A DNA stretch of 64,000 nt from Pisolithus tinctorius (Eukaryota > Basidiomycota > Agaricomycetes > Boletales > Pisolithaceae): positions 1,302,001 through 1,366,000 of the forward strand of contig JANFAH010000002.1 in NCBI GenBank assembly GCA_024663395.1. Direction: 5' to 3'. The stretch's first letter is position 1. Every line of letters begins with the position of its first letter. Under the pieces are notes generated by a model. That model had not been told where the DNA came from. It did no database searches and saw nothing but the letters and a program-made list of their open reading frames with translations. The translations under genes were made by a program, and so were the position numbers. Positions 24,601 to 36,049 of the stretch are shown here, one piece after another.

Positions 24601-27042
24601 TCTGCACTGGCCTTTATTCCTAGGAAGACAACACTGTCAATGATGCTCATGACCAATTTTTCCTCCCTTCCTGGAGTTGTAGGAGGTCCAGAACACTGGT
24701 CATCCACTCAACTGCTTGGCTTGGAGGGGCATACAGATGAGGTCATGTCAGTTGCATTCTCCCCTGATGGCAAGAAGATTGTGTCAGGCTCAAAGGACAA
24801 GACTGTGAGGGTCTGGGATGCTGAAAGAGGTGTGGAGATTGGCAGCCATCTTGAGGGGCATACAGGTGCAGTCTGGTCAGTTGCATTCTCCCCTGATGGC
24901 AAGAGGATTGTGTCAGGCTCATGGGACAAGACTGTGAGGGTCTGGGATGCTGAAAGAGGTGTGGAGATTGGCAGCCATCTTGAGGGGCATACATATCCAA
25001 TCTTTTCAGTTGCATTCTCCCCTGATGGCAGGAGGATTGTGTCAGGCTCAGGGGACAAGACTGTGAGGGTCTGGGATGCTGAAAGAGGTGTGGAGATTGG
25101 CAGCCATCTTGAGGGGCATACAGGTGCAGTCTGGTCAGTTGCATTTTCCCCTGATGGCAAGAGCATTGTGTCAGGCTCAGTGGACAAGACTGTGAGGGTC
25201 TGGGATGCTGAAAGAGGTGTGGAGATTGGAAGCTGTCTTGAGGGGCATACAGATGGAGTCTGGTCAGTTGCATTCTCCCCTGATGGCAAGAGCATTGTGT
25301 CAGGCTCAGTGGACAAGACTGTGAGGGTCTGGGATGCTGAAAGAGGTGTGGAGATTGGAAGCTGTCTTGAGGGGCATACAGATGGAGTCTGGTCAGTTGC
25401 ATTCTCCCCTGATGGCAAGAGCATTGTGTCAGGCTCAGAGGACAAGACTGTGAGGGTCTGGGATGCTGAAAGAGGTGTGGAGATTGGAAGCCATCTTGAG
25501 GGGCATACAGATGGAGTCTTGTCAGTTGCATTCTCCCCTGATGGCAAGAGGATTGTCTCAGGCTCAGAGGACAAGACTGTGAGGGTCTGGAATGCTGAAA
25601 GAGGTGTGGAGATTGGCAGCCATCTTGAGGGGCATTCAGATGCAGTCTTGTCAGTTGCATTCTCCCCTGACAGCAAGGGGATTGTGTCAGGCTCACAGGA
25701 CAAGACTGTGAGGGTCTGGGATGCTGTTAGAGGTGTAGAGAATGGCAGCCATCTTGCAGGACATACAGATGGAGTCTGGTCAGTTGCATTCTCCCCTAAT
25801 GGCAAGAAGATTGTGTCAGGCTCAAAGGACAAGACTGTGAGGGTCTGGGATGCTGTGAGAGGTGTAGAGACTGGCAGCCATCTTGAGGGGCATACAGAAG
25901 CAGTCTTGTCAGTTGCATTCTCCCCTGATGGCAAGAGGATTGTGTCAGGCTCAGGGGACAAGACTGTGAGAGTATGGGATGCTGACAGAGGCATGGAGAT
26001 TGGCAGCCATCTTGAGGGACATACAGATGGAGTCTGGTCAGTTGCATTCTCCCCTGATGGCAAGAGCATTGTGTCAGGCTCAGAGGACAAGACTGTGAGG
26101 GTCTGGAATGCTGAAAGAGGTGTGGAGATTGGAAGCCATCTTGAGGGGCATACAGATGGAGTCTTGTCAGTTGCATTCTCCCCTGATGGCAAGAGGATTG
26201 TGTCAGGCTCAGGGGACAAGACTGTGAGAGTATGGGATGCTGAAAGAGGTGTGGAGATTGGCAGCCATCTTGAGGGGCATACAAATGCAGTCTGGTCAGT
26301 TGCATTCTCCCCTGATGGCATGAGGATTGTGTCAGGCTCAAGGGACAAGACTGTGAGGGTCTGGGATGCTGAAAGAGGTGTGGAGATTGGCAGCCATCTT
26401 GAGGGGCATACAGGTCCAGTCCTTTCAGTTGCATTTTCCCCTGATGGCAAGAGGATTGTGTCAGGCTCAGAGGACAAGACTGTGAGGGTCTGGGATGCTG
26501 AACAAGGTGTGAAGGGTGATAGCCATCTTGAGGGGCATACTGATGCAGTTGATTCAGTTTCATTCCATCCTGATGGCAGGAGGATCATTTCAGAGTCATT
26601 GGATGAGCAGTTGATGCTTTCTATGCCCAAATTGAGCAATAAACCTCAAGTTCTGTCTGAGATACCAGATGGTAAGCATAACACACTTGTGATGTATTTT
26701 GGTTTATTAAAAGTAATTTCAGTGATCAGGTCATGTCACATTTGCTTTTCACCTGTCCCTTCACATGCACTTGGTGATAGTGAACAACTTATTGATGGGC
26801 TCCTCCAGGGAGATGGGCTTACATGGGCTGAACCAGTTAAGCTTCACCATGATGGTTGGGTCAAAGGTCCCAAGGGTGAATTACTGCTTTGGATACCTGT
26901 AGCATTGAGGTCCCCATGGTACACAATGAGGACCAAAGTGGTCATACCCAGGGGTTGTTGCATAGAGTTGGACTTGAGCCATATGGTTCATGGGTATCAG
27001 TGGCATAAATGTTACAAGCCAATTGCAAAGGTGGCCATTTAA
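21616..27042 (+). CDS. NACHT-WD40 STAND (NLR-like) protein
   Basis: Eight exons: 21616-21675, 21725-21916, 21977-22312, 22363-22413, 22469-22664, 22714-24443, 24496-26671 and 26723-27042. All phases agree, giving 1686 residues. Residues 1-390 are a Ser/Arg-rich start and then a helical region (LQPLKAFNSVVTSIANVHPYAQ when exons 3-4 are joined is the familiar lead) like the Goodbye-type N termini of fungal STAND proteins. The NACHT ATPase has P-loop GQAGRGKS at residues 401-408 and Walker B VVVIDALDES near 503-512, followed by ITSRP. A helical arm (LRPLHASFYDFLTD-type) precedes 14 WD40 repeats from residue 931 and one degenerate repeat. A C-terminal domain ends the protein. Related fungal proteins act in non-self recognition and cell death (HET-E/D in Podospora); a similar role here is inference. 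No damage was seen. Confidence 0.9.
24721..26526 (+). repeat. Fourteen tandem 129-bp units encoding WD40 repeats
   Basis: Units of exactly 129 bases (43 codons) repeat in frame 14 times, with a fifteenth degraded unit to about 26613. Each reads LEGHT..V.SVAFSPDG..IVSGS.DKTVRVWDAERGVEIGS, nearly identical at the DNA level. Differences concentrate at unit positions 6, 7, 9, 18-19 and 25. Identity this high implies recent amplification or ongoing homogenisation. Confidence 0.95.
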
Positions 27043-27417
27043 CTGTATTCTGCATGGCTGCATTCCATCACACACACCTTTCCTGTACTATGTTGTACTC
27101 TGCTTTTTGTCTGTTTTCACTTGCTGCTATTTACATCTCTCACCAATGCTTCCAATACACACTATATGCAACTACTCGAGGGAACAAGTGTCATCGATGC
27201 AGCTCGAGTCCCCAGTGAAACCGGCCATAGTTGCTGCACAAATTACCTTGCCGCACCACAACTTAGCTCAGATGTTCACTTTCTGGGAAGGGATTGCATA
27301 GTTGAGGCATAATGACATTTATTACAGGCAAACATTACACGCGGTCGAGCAAATGAACAACCCGTCTTCCCTTTACAGTGGGTTTTCGCGTGGTTTGAAG
27401 GAGTCGGTGTGTGGTGA
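27043..27417. other. Convergent 3' flanks of NACHT-WD40 and acyl-CoA dehydrogenase genes
   Basis: No ORF of note. It should contain both 3' untranslated regions. Its left half is the stretch repeated at 21250-21435. Confidence 0.5.
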
Positions 27418-29963
27418 CTACAGTTTGGCATTCTTCGGCATCGCTCTTATTGCCTGTCGCACACCAAGATCGGCCAAGACGTCTTCGGCTACGAAGCACC
27501 ATTTGTAAATCATAAATAGTATGATGCAGCGAGATTCCTTACCTCCTCCGAGAAGGGAATCAAACGTGACAGTCCTGTAGTACTGTGCGGTTGTCAACAT
27601 TACATTAGGAGGAATTCAGGCAGGGACCACCTACACGCTCGACAAATTTGCCCATGCCTGTTTTGGTGATCCCACGGCCACCAAACACTTGAACGGCATC
27701 TCGAGCGGTATCTTGTGCACACCGCGTGCTGAAACTCTTCAGAAATGCTATCGGACTATCTCATATGTCAATACATCACTACAGACAAATAGTCAGAGAT
27801 CCAACTTACCCGGCCAACTTCTGAGATTGTTGTTTGTATGTCTGACCAATTGTCGATCAATATCAAGCAATCATGGCACACGAAGCGATGAGTCGACGAC
27901 TGACCATATGCGTCATTTGATATGTGATGCTCTCTAGCCAGCTCTGCATGCTCTCGGTCCGTGCGATCATCGCTGCGATCTTAGCGCGGATGACCGGCTG
28001 TGAGATGAGTGGCTTTCCAAATGCCTTCCGTTGCGTCGCCCACCTGTACAACTAGTTCAACATGGTGCCAGGTATGCCGGGTCTGATATATACACACTTC
28101 AGACATTCTTCAATCATCATGCGCTGAGCACTTGCTGAGCTGCAGCAAACGGACCAACGCTCGTGGTTGAAGTTGCTGGAATCGAGAAGTCCCGTCAATT
28201 GCGCATTATTTGTAATATTTCAATGCAATTTCACCTAAGGATAACGAAGCTACCACCACCAACTTCTCCTAGGGTGTTGCCAGTCGGCACCCGGACGTTG
28301 TCAAAGGTGACGTATGCCGTTCCCGCGGAAGAGGAGTAACTTGTCTTGATTTGGCGCGTCTCGACGCCAGGTCCACGCTCGATCAATATGACGGTGAGCC
28401 CATTCTTAAAAAGAAGCAGGTCAAAGACAGCCACGCAATAGACGAATAGCACACACATCGGTTCTGCATGCCACCGTGAAGCTAACAAATAATCAAGCAG
28501 CGCTCAAAGCAGCCTACGAATTTACTCACTAATCAGCGAACCTGGCAACAGAGACTTGCGTGAGCTGCGCAGCACCAAAAGGGCGGAAATCGGCACTTAC
28601 GTGCCATTGGTAATCCACTTCTTTGTTCCGTTGATGATCCACTCCTTGCCATCTTCACTTAAGACAGCTGTCGTCTGAAGTCCCATGACGTCGCTCCCAG
28701 CCACTGCCTCGGAAACGGCGAGGCAGATGAACTTCTTCCCAGCCAGGATATCTGGTACGATGCGAGCCTGAAGCTCTGGAGGGCCGAAGTTGAGTACTGG
28801 GGGCAGACCGATGACACTCCCGCTGAGCATGCCTGAAAATGGAGCGGTTAGTTCGGAACGAGCACCATAAGCGACGACTCACCATCGCCGTAACCTCGTG
28901 CACTGCATCTCACAAGCTCCTGTGTGATGATCAACTGTAACGTAGCCAATGAGTATAAATGGATAATGTCTTATGTCACAGCCATTGATCCTGACCCCAT
29001 GGAAATAATCAAACTATGTCCAAATTCAATCACGTGAAAGCTCAAAATGTGAACAGAGATGTACAACCAACCTCTTCTGGCTTGACGATACCACCCATCA
29101 ATACACGGCCCTTGAGATGTTTGCCAGGACCAAGTCGCATTGCATGCAAGTTCATGTCCCTGACGACAAACTGTTATCCGACATCGGTTCCAAACCAGAG
29201 TCGACTTACGCCATTTTGTCAAAGACAACCTGACTTGGTCGTTTGCCGTCTTCCTCCCGGAGCTTTCAGTAGTATACGTAAGAGCGTAGAGCAGATTGAA
29301 ACCGAAACCTCACACCTGAGCATCGGGATACACGACTTCATCTACGAACAACCTGACAGCCCTCTGGAACTGTCGATGATTCTGGAGGGTTGGGATTAAC
29401 GGCGATAATCTAGTCCAGCTAAGCTCCACACGTACATCTGAGTAGTATGGACTGTGATATCCTGGAGAAAGCCAAGTGGGTTCGGCATAAGGTACTTGAC
29501 TCAGTTCACCATTCTTGCGACCGAATATGACACTCTTCTGTGCTTTGATTGTGCCGATCTGGAGGCGTTTGTACTGCGGACGCTCCAACACCTCATGTCG
29601 GTGAAGCCCATAGAAAGCGTCCGTGGCAACCTTCCCGGCTGATGGCGAGCATGAATATGGTACCAGTGATACGCTTTGTCCTAGCTGACAACTCACCGAC
29701 TCCTTTATCAATTAGCACAGCTATACCTCCAGGGTGGAGATCCTTGAACCGCGTCAGGTCGTACACCTTCGAGTCGATGACGACCCACTAGTCAAGGGTC
29801 AGATATTTTCTCTCAAAGTCACCGCAGCAATAAAACCACGCACCAGGTCGCCGGGTTTATTATGCTATAGAAGTTAAGAACGATGGCCTCATACTCCTAC
29901 GACGGGGACGCTCACCTGTGCGACCTCTTCGAGGGTAAACTCCTTGAGTTCTTTTGCAGCCAT
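27418..29963 (-). CDS. Cytochrome b5-domain acyl-CoA dehydrogenase
   Basis: Eighteen exons on the minus strand, from ATG 29963 to TAG 27418, splice in phase to 513 residues. Limits: 29916-29963, 29844-29864, 29697-29787, 29436-29638, 29316-29381, 29210-29262, 29072-29159, 28883-28934, 28601-28832, 28530-28541, 28457-28481, 28235-28404, 28098-28175, 27905-28043, 27810-27841, 27635-27755, 27543-27582, 27418-27488. Residues 1-85 are a cytochrome b5 heme domain (FKDLHPGG with His41 and YGLHRHE with His66). The rest is an acyl-CoA dehydrogenase (ARGYGDG, FICLAVSEAVAGSD, EWIINGTKKWITNGT, then QVFGGRGITKTGMGK near the end). The enzyme should oxidise an acyl-CoA with FAD, passing electrons via the fused b5; substrate is unknown. 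Such fusions occur across fungi. The gene converges with the NACHT-WD40 gene, 375 bases away. Confidence 0.9.
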
Positions 29964-30289
29964 AGTTTCAGCTACAGAACTTGAATAAAATCCGTTGGTA
30001 AGATGTGATTTGGCGCTTGATGCATCGTTGCGAGGACGCTATTTAAACAACTGCAGGCGTCCTTATGCCCAACCTTCGCCAGCGTCATAAACGTGTGTAG
30101 TCACATGACCTCACCCACGTCCTTAGATCGCGGAGTTGCCTTATTCGGGTTGACTGTGTTACATAATTCGCGTGTTACATTTTTGCTAGTGAAAAAGTGT
30201 AGTCCAACGGGAGAGGAACGAAATCTCCTCGCGCGTCGCACGCAAAATCACGATACTCATTACCGGAAGGCCGCTCCTTCACATTCTCC

Positions 30290-31055
30290 GACTGACTGCT
30301 GCAATGTCAGTGGTTTCCTCAAAGTCAGCAAGAACGATGCGGCGCCAATCTCCCGCTTACCATCAGATGTCCTTGATATCATTTTTGACGAGCGTCGTCG
30401 TGTGCTTCTCCGGTGAACAGGTTTCCGCAGTCCTCTTCCCATCAAGGTGCAACTATCGCACGTATGTCGAAGGTTGCGTCAAGTGGTTTTGAACACACCC
30501 TCTCTCTACGGATCCCGATCCTTCACAGGGAAAGCGCTATCAGAACGTATATACATCGCCGCTGTCCTCTCAGCGTCCATTTGGGACCCCAACTATCACA
30601 TCGCAGCATTATGGATGTCATCACTTCCGAGTTAATGCTACGCATTGACCAGTTCCGCGAGTTAATCTTGGACACCGAGGGCCGTCAAGAACTTCGCGCG
30701 TTGCTTTCTCACCTCGTAAACACGGCCGCTCCCTCTCTTCAGCGGCCAAAGATAACCAGTAATGACCTTGTGCATGGTCAGGGGATCTTATCCCTCCATA
30801 GGAATATTCAAACGAGGCGCTCCACCGCTTTCGGATGCACGCCTCAGTGCTCTTCCCATCACCTTACATCTGGCTGTGGTTTCAACACTCCACTTTGGAC
30901 CGTTTCCTGGACCTGGAATACCCCTTTCTCGGAGTCATTTGCTCAACATAATTACCCCTGACGCTTCCTTGCTCACCGTAGTCTATTTGAAGGGATTCGT
31001 AAGTGGCTTCCAGAAGAACCTGGAATGCGTCCTTTCTGTTCGTATGGTGCCTTGA
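30290..31055 (+). pseudogene. F-box protein relic with frameshifts
   Basis: An F-box-like start (ISRLPSDVLDIIFDERR at about 30340-30400) is followed, in another frame, by LSHVCRRLRQVVLNTPSLY (from 30450). Two further frames give MLRIDQFRELILDT and, at 30762-31055, a leucine-rich stretch (LSALPITLHL..LHFGPFPGPGIPLSRSHLL). The order matches agaricomycete F-box/LRR-like proteins, but at least three frame changes are needed. No single start, stop or intron set restores it. F-box proteins recruit substrates to SCF ubiquitin ligases; this copy is very probably dead. It lies about 330 bases upstream of the divergent acyl-CoA dehydrogenase gene. Confidence 0.55.
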
Positions 31056-32019
31056 CTCGACCCTGGTGAGCTAGTTGAAGAGGTGGCACGAATGGGAATG
31101 GATGAGTACTTGAAAGACTTGCCGGCGTGAGTCCCATCGCAGTTGCATCACACATTTAGCGAAGCTCTGCGCCATTCTTTAGGGAGACCGGAGTTAGCAT
31201 CCTGTGCGACATGAGCGATGAGATCAAGTATTACATTGACATGTTGATTGAGGACTGCGTCGAGTGCAATTTCCTCGAACCCGAATTCGCCTAGTGTGCG
31301 AAAAGAGGGACCAGGGTGTTTCATCAACCTGTGATGTAGACTACTTGATACGAGCATGGAACTCTTCGTAAGACTGACAGAATGGTGGTTGATTGCTTCT
31401 CGGATGAAACCTGGTCTTGAATTCAGGAACTTCCGCCACACTAGAGTGAGCGGGAAGCGTCCGCACATCTCAAGGAATTGCTAACAGTTCATAAATGCAC
31501 CGAGGCGAAGACATACCTGGAGATTGGGGCATGTCGCTGTCAATGGGTTCGTTGTAATTCTCCCCCATAGCCATCTCGACCCCAGCCAGATGCAGTTTAG
31601 TTTGTCCTACAACATAATTACAAGTTGGACTGATCAGATTCATCAACGTCAAAAATTCCTGTTGCCATGCAGCAAGTTTCGGGCTCTCGGCCCTGCGAGT
31701 TGAGTTCTGGTACTCCCAATGCAGCTTGATGGCGAGCAGATTAAAATTATTGAGGTTAGAGAGCATTACGTCGAGTGTGTTTGCGTTACAGACCAACGTA
31801 CGTACCTCTTTGTTTCTCTTCGTACTGACATCTGAAAGCTCTTTGAGCTTCCTATGACTTGCTTCGTGCTGCTTACATAAAACCAGTTGTCTGAAATTTC
31901 CTGTAACAGTACTTGTGGGCACTGATGGAGAACCTTGTTGTCCCGTTGAACACTTTGACGGGGGTCGGCGTTGTGGGAGGGTGCCATGAGAGGACCTTGC
32001 AGGGTGTCTTACCTTCTGG
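31056..32019. other. No supported gene; two unrecognised minus-strand ORFs
   Basis: Minus-strand ORFs at 31470-31987 and 31148-31468 lie end to end and could be exons of one unknown protein (KLAAWQQEFLTLMNLISPTCNYVVG is the most protein-like part). I recognise no family and cannot prove splicing, so I do not call a gene. Confidence 0.3.
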
Positions 32020-32775
32020 TCACACGGCTGAGGCTCCTTTCAATGCTGCGCTGCAGCTGGAAGAGGAGTGTACTTTGCTGTTGCAGTCTCAGCCAGCCTC
32101 TCAGAACACAGTCCCGTTGCTATCGGCTTCTTCTCAGAGACCCTACAGTGGCACTCTGTCACGTATTTTCAATATCAGACGATGCAGCCCTCTATCAGGT
32201 TCTGCCTTCGCACGGCAAATCTCAATACTACACTGTGGGGTACGGCTTCCTCGACCTTTGGGTCTTCACCCGTCCAAACTTAATCACCTCCCACATTCTC
32301 TAGAGACAGTCCTACCACTGATCAATTCCCTTATCGACCTCAGTATCCTACCGATTTCAACTAATCTAACCTTCCTCAGTCCAACGCACCCACGCATCCT
32401 CCAGCCACCGGAACGAATCAACCTGGCCTTATGCAGTTCCCACTTTCGCTGCCACTTCCGCACCGTCAATTCGACTTGCGGGCTCGTTTGTTTGGGGCCA
32501 AAGGTACAGCTCAGCCACGCAAACGGCCAATACCAGCAGATGACGGTGCCGATTCCTCTAATGAACATGAAAACGCTACCAAACAAAAACCGTACGTGTT
32601 TTTGGTCACAGACATCGGAGGCATTAGGGATAGTGCATACAGTCGCTGCAGGGGCTTAAAGGCAACTTGCAAGCAAGCCTGGAGCTCTCGGCATCTACAA
32701 TTCCTCTCTTAGCTCCGATGTGAATCTATTGGAGATACGACGTGACTTGCAAGCGTTGCGTGCAAGCCAGTATGG
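32020..32775 (+). pseudogene. Truncated duplicate of the Zn2Cys6 transcription factor gene 5' end
   Basis: The sequence closely follows 15440-16270 of the parent gene. It starts at NxALQLEEECTxLLQSQPAS, runs through the LRARLFGAKGT stretch and both small introns, and stops in exon 3 shortly after the CKRC motif (parent about 16270). Because introns are kept, this is a DNA-level copy, not a retrocopy. It has several small deletions and a frameshift around 32170-32280. The first zinc-cluster cysteine is changed (tgc to tac, Cys to Tyr). The donor of intron 2 is changed from gtaact to gcaact, and the first exon-3 base from g to c. Same orientation as the parent, about 16.6 kb downstream. Confidence 0.85.
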
Positions 32776-33044
32776 AATCACCTTGTTTACAAGGTCACTG
32801 CACGCCGAAATTTGTCGCGCATTTTTCAGCAACTGCGATCCTCCCAAAAACAAAGTCCAATTCAAATCATGGTGGCAATGATGTAATTACATAGGATTGT
32901 AGGCTTAGCCCATCCAAGCTCAATGCCAATGCACTGCCATGCTGTATACTTGCGAATGAGGATGGGGAGATGCTGTGGAGACAGGAGTTGACAACAGAGC
33001 AGTGAGCGGTACACAATCTTTAGACATCGAAATCTGAGACTTCA
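32776..33044. other. Junction between two pseudogenes, no gene seen
   Basis: Sequence after the break of the transcription factor copy. No protein pattern is visible. It may contain unrecognisable upstream exons of the PARP-family relic. Confidence 0.3.
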
Positions 33045-36027
33045 CTGAAGCAAGGGATGCAGGCTATCATCCCGGTATTATCTGTATGGGCAGCAGTGAA
33101 TTCTACCTGTCTGTATCATTACCTGTAATCGACCTGACTGCCTACATCCCTCCGCATGTGTTATTCACCTAGGACAGACATTTCTTGCAACCTGGTCAAT
33201 GTCTTACTCTCCTCACATCCGGATTTCGAGGCTTCTGTCCAGTTCTCAGCCATGATGGTTCCGTGATTCCCGATGCTGCGTTCGCAAGCATCACACTCAG
33301 ATTCAAATTAGGACTCTCGTCGAACTATAAACCTCCTTTAGACCAAGTTAGATCTGCCTTCCATCAATACATTCATCGGAAGGGGGCATTGCTGATGGAT
33401 CTGCACAGTTGTTTGAAGAAAGCTTACAACACGAAGTAGCAGGTCCAGGTGCTTTCAGGAAAATGGACTTGAGCGATTCACTAGAGGACTTACTGGACAA
33501 GCATCTACTTCACTTGATCTGGCTGAGGAGGAGGATCAAGTTGAGTTGGGCTGCTGCGGAAGAGTTGCTGTGGCAGTCTGAAGCTGCACTAGATGATCCC
33601 GAGAATTTTTTTCTAGGAAAGAGGAGGTGCGCATGGTTTCTCTGGCTAACTTTTGAACGACTTGATGGATTGTAGATGTTATCTAATGCAGACGAGGCTG
33701 AGAGGAAATTATCTGCTTCGTACCAGCTGCCTGTTGATCCCACGGAGGCCGTATCACCAGACATCAACATCATCACGACCGCTTTTGTGTTCTTGATTAG
33801 GCGGCTTGCGCTGAGGTGATCATAACTTACCCGATACCTTCTCAACTTTAGTCCAGCTCTGTGGCTGGAATTGCGTCATATATCACAAACAATTCGAAAA
33901 CAAGAAATATGAAGCTCTGAAACCGTACGTGTGTAGCTCGAATCTCTGCATATTCCAGTACTAGCGCTGAATTTTGGTCCTTCCTTGGAGGTATGTACAT
34001 CACCCATGCAGTGCCGCTTGATGTTTCTTATCCCTTACCCTCCGTGCTCCGCAGTATGAAGTTGCCACCAACACAGAGACCGTGGATTTATTGGTCTCTC
34101 TAGCATATGTTGCAGCAGCAGAGGGCGCTCTTGAGGAGCCTTTCCCGTGTGGAATGGGCCTACGTGTCCCAGTTCCCCAAGGTAGCACTGTCATAGTCGA
34201 CAACAATGGGTTGTGCAACTTTGATGCTCTACCTGTTCAGGAGGTAAATCTTCAGCTGTTATTTTGTGGCTGGCGGTCGTTGACGGTGATTGTACACTTG
34301 TACAGATGTGTAAGATGATAATAACGCTTCTGGATAGGCTTCCTCCAGTGTGTATACTTGTTTTGTGTGTCTTGATAATGTGGGACACCAGACTGATGAC
34401 TTTGGCCCCTAGATTGCCACGATGAAGCAGTTTTTATTAAAGAACCCAACAGCGAGACCGCAGGATATGGATTCTTAGACTCCCCCAGCTGCTTGGTCCC
34501 TTTTGAAGTGGCAAGTTCATGGAGTATCTATGGCCTGCATCGAGGAAGCTCAGGCTTCGTGCAGGTGCTTCGCATCATGCACAGCCCATATCCAGGAACT
34601 GAAGAACAGAAAAGACTTGCTTGGGAACATCAGTTAGTCAGTTGCATCTCGCAATGTCTATGCCTGTATTTGTGCATTGAATGCTACTACTTGTATCCAG
34701 GTGATTCCTATCGCCAGTTTTGTATTATGACAGGCGTGTCATGACCATGACACCAGCGTAAGCCCCTAACACCTACTCTGCCCTCTTCCGACATGTTCCC
34801 GCGCTTCTCCGCCCTCCTCTGACGTGTTCCCGCACTCCTCCGACCCTCCCGACACATCTCCACACCTCTCCGAGGTCCCCCGTCCATGTTCTGACCAACT
34901 CCACTCAACTCCGCCCTAAGGTTGGTCACATGGGCTGTCGGACTTGTGGCCCTGCATTCTAGATAGGGTTCCGCCCTCATGTCGGTTTTCTCCATTCTTC
35001 CGCTCCTTCGGTATTTACCCTCTCTTCCTCGTTGTAGTAGTTTCCTTGTCTCAGTTAAGGTCCCCGTCATCCCTACCCTCTATCCCTTGTGTCAGAAGGA
35101 CTCTAACCCACTATACACTTATTGGTTTACATTCCGTACTGCACCACCCTTGACCTATGTCGTATATAAGGCCACATAGTACTCCGATGTAATCAATATG
35201 AATATCGAATAAAGTCCCCACCTTCGACTCCCTCTCAGTCCCCTCCGGAGTTTCGTCTCCACTTCCTCTGAGTTCCGCTCCACCTCTGAAATACGAGGGC
35301 TGAGCTCGCGCAAGGGGGCAGCGCACTAGCTGAACCCAATGCCCTCTCATCTGACCTCCGACCTCTGACCTCCGACTCTGACTCCGACCTCAGCCTCCGA
35401 GACTTTCCTTCATACCCCTCCGCTCACTGTTCATCGAATATCTCGCCACCCAGTGGTCGGATTTGCTTCGGACTTTGACTGCTGTACTCCGCAGCCCAAC
35501 CCGCTCCAACTCCGCCCTAAGAAGGAGCCAGGGGTGTTGTCCGACCTTGACAAGGCGCATCTGACAAAGCGGCCAAGTTCAATGCTGTACTGGAACAGGA
35601 GTCTCATATTACACCATCGAGGCATCCCACTATATTTGTAGGCTTATTTCTCCCAAAATCATGCTGCAACAGCTCCTCTTTTGTGCAGGCTTTCCATGGT
35701 TCTCCAATGAAGAATTGGCACTCGGTATGCATAGTTCTTCTATGAACTTGTCCTTTTCTGATTCTCTTGGTTTAAGATCATCCAACATGGACTACAGTAC
35801 AAACACATTGCCAACAGACGAAGCCATGGAAACAGTAAGCCCTGACTCTTCCCTTCCTGCCAACTTCTAGACATGTTAATACTGCTACATATCCAAAGGT
35901 CTACTTCACAGCAGACAGCTCAGTGTTGGTGTCGATGTATGCCAGCCCAAATTACTCAACATGGGGAGGCAGCAACCTCAAGCCCAATAAATGCCTCGTA
36001 CTGGCAGGGATCATGCACATAGTGTAG
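33045..36027 (+). pseudogene. Fungal PARP/UBC-family protein pseudogene, split by a solo LTR
   Basis: In order, exon-like blocks read DAGYHPGIICMGSSEFYLSV, LTLLTSGFRGFCPVL, SDSLEDLLDKH..LRRR, TAFVFLIRRLAL, YEALKPYVCSSNLC, YEVATNTETVDLLVSLAYVA, then PPAAWSLLKW, DSYRQFCIMTGASDKAAKF, AFHGSPMKNWHS, IIQHGLQYKHIANRR and VYFTADSSVL...KCLVLAGI. This is the arrangement I remember for a large fungal protein with a PARP-type ADP-ribosyltransferase fold (HGS then VYF) followed by a ubiquitin-conjugating domain. Damage: TAG at about 33173 (where TGG fits), a one-base loss near 33963 after CIFQY, TAG near 34475, an 816-bp LTR inside an exon, and truncation before the UBC domain by tandem repeats. The N terminus is also missing. 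Family assignment is by recall. Confidence 0.6.
34737..35552 (+). mobile_element. Solo LTR related to the Ty3/gypsy LTRs (816 bp)
   Basis: It starts TGTCATGACC and ends GACCTTGACA, matching the ends of the gypsy LTR at 50647 (TGTCATAACT...GACTTGACA). It is flanked by a perfect 5-bp duplication AGGCG (34732-34736 and 35553-35557). Inside, 'gaaatacgagggctgag' and 'gcaaggggg' are shared with that LTR, and a TATA-like 'tatataag' lies near 35162. Removing it plus one AGGCG rejoins the surrounding exon in frame. The rest of the element is gone, so this arose by LTR-LTR recombination. Confidence 0.88.
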
Positions 36028-36049
36028 TCACACTTAGTCACAACACATG

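Noticed and set aside
24708..26639. 643-codon minus-strand ORF antisense to the WD40 repeats, and two more in another frame
   Set aside because: They mirror the 129-bp repeat of the plus-strand gene. Periodicity without stops creates them, and they show no protein features of their own.
31148..31987. Two minus-strand ORFs end to end, possible small gene
   Set aside because: No splice signals that join them in phase, and no recognisable domain. Noted as unresolved only.
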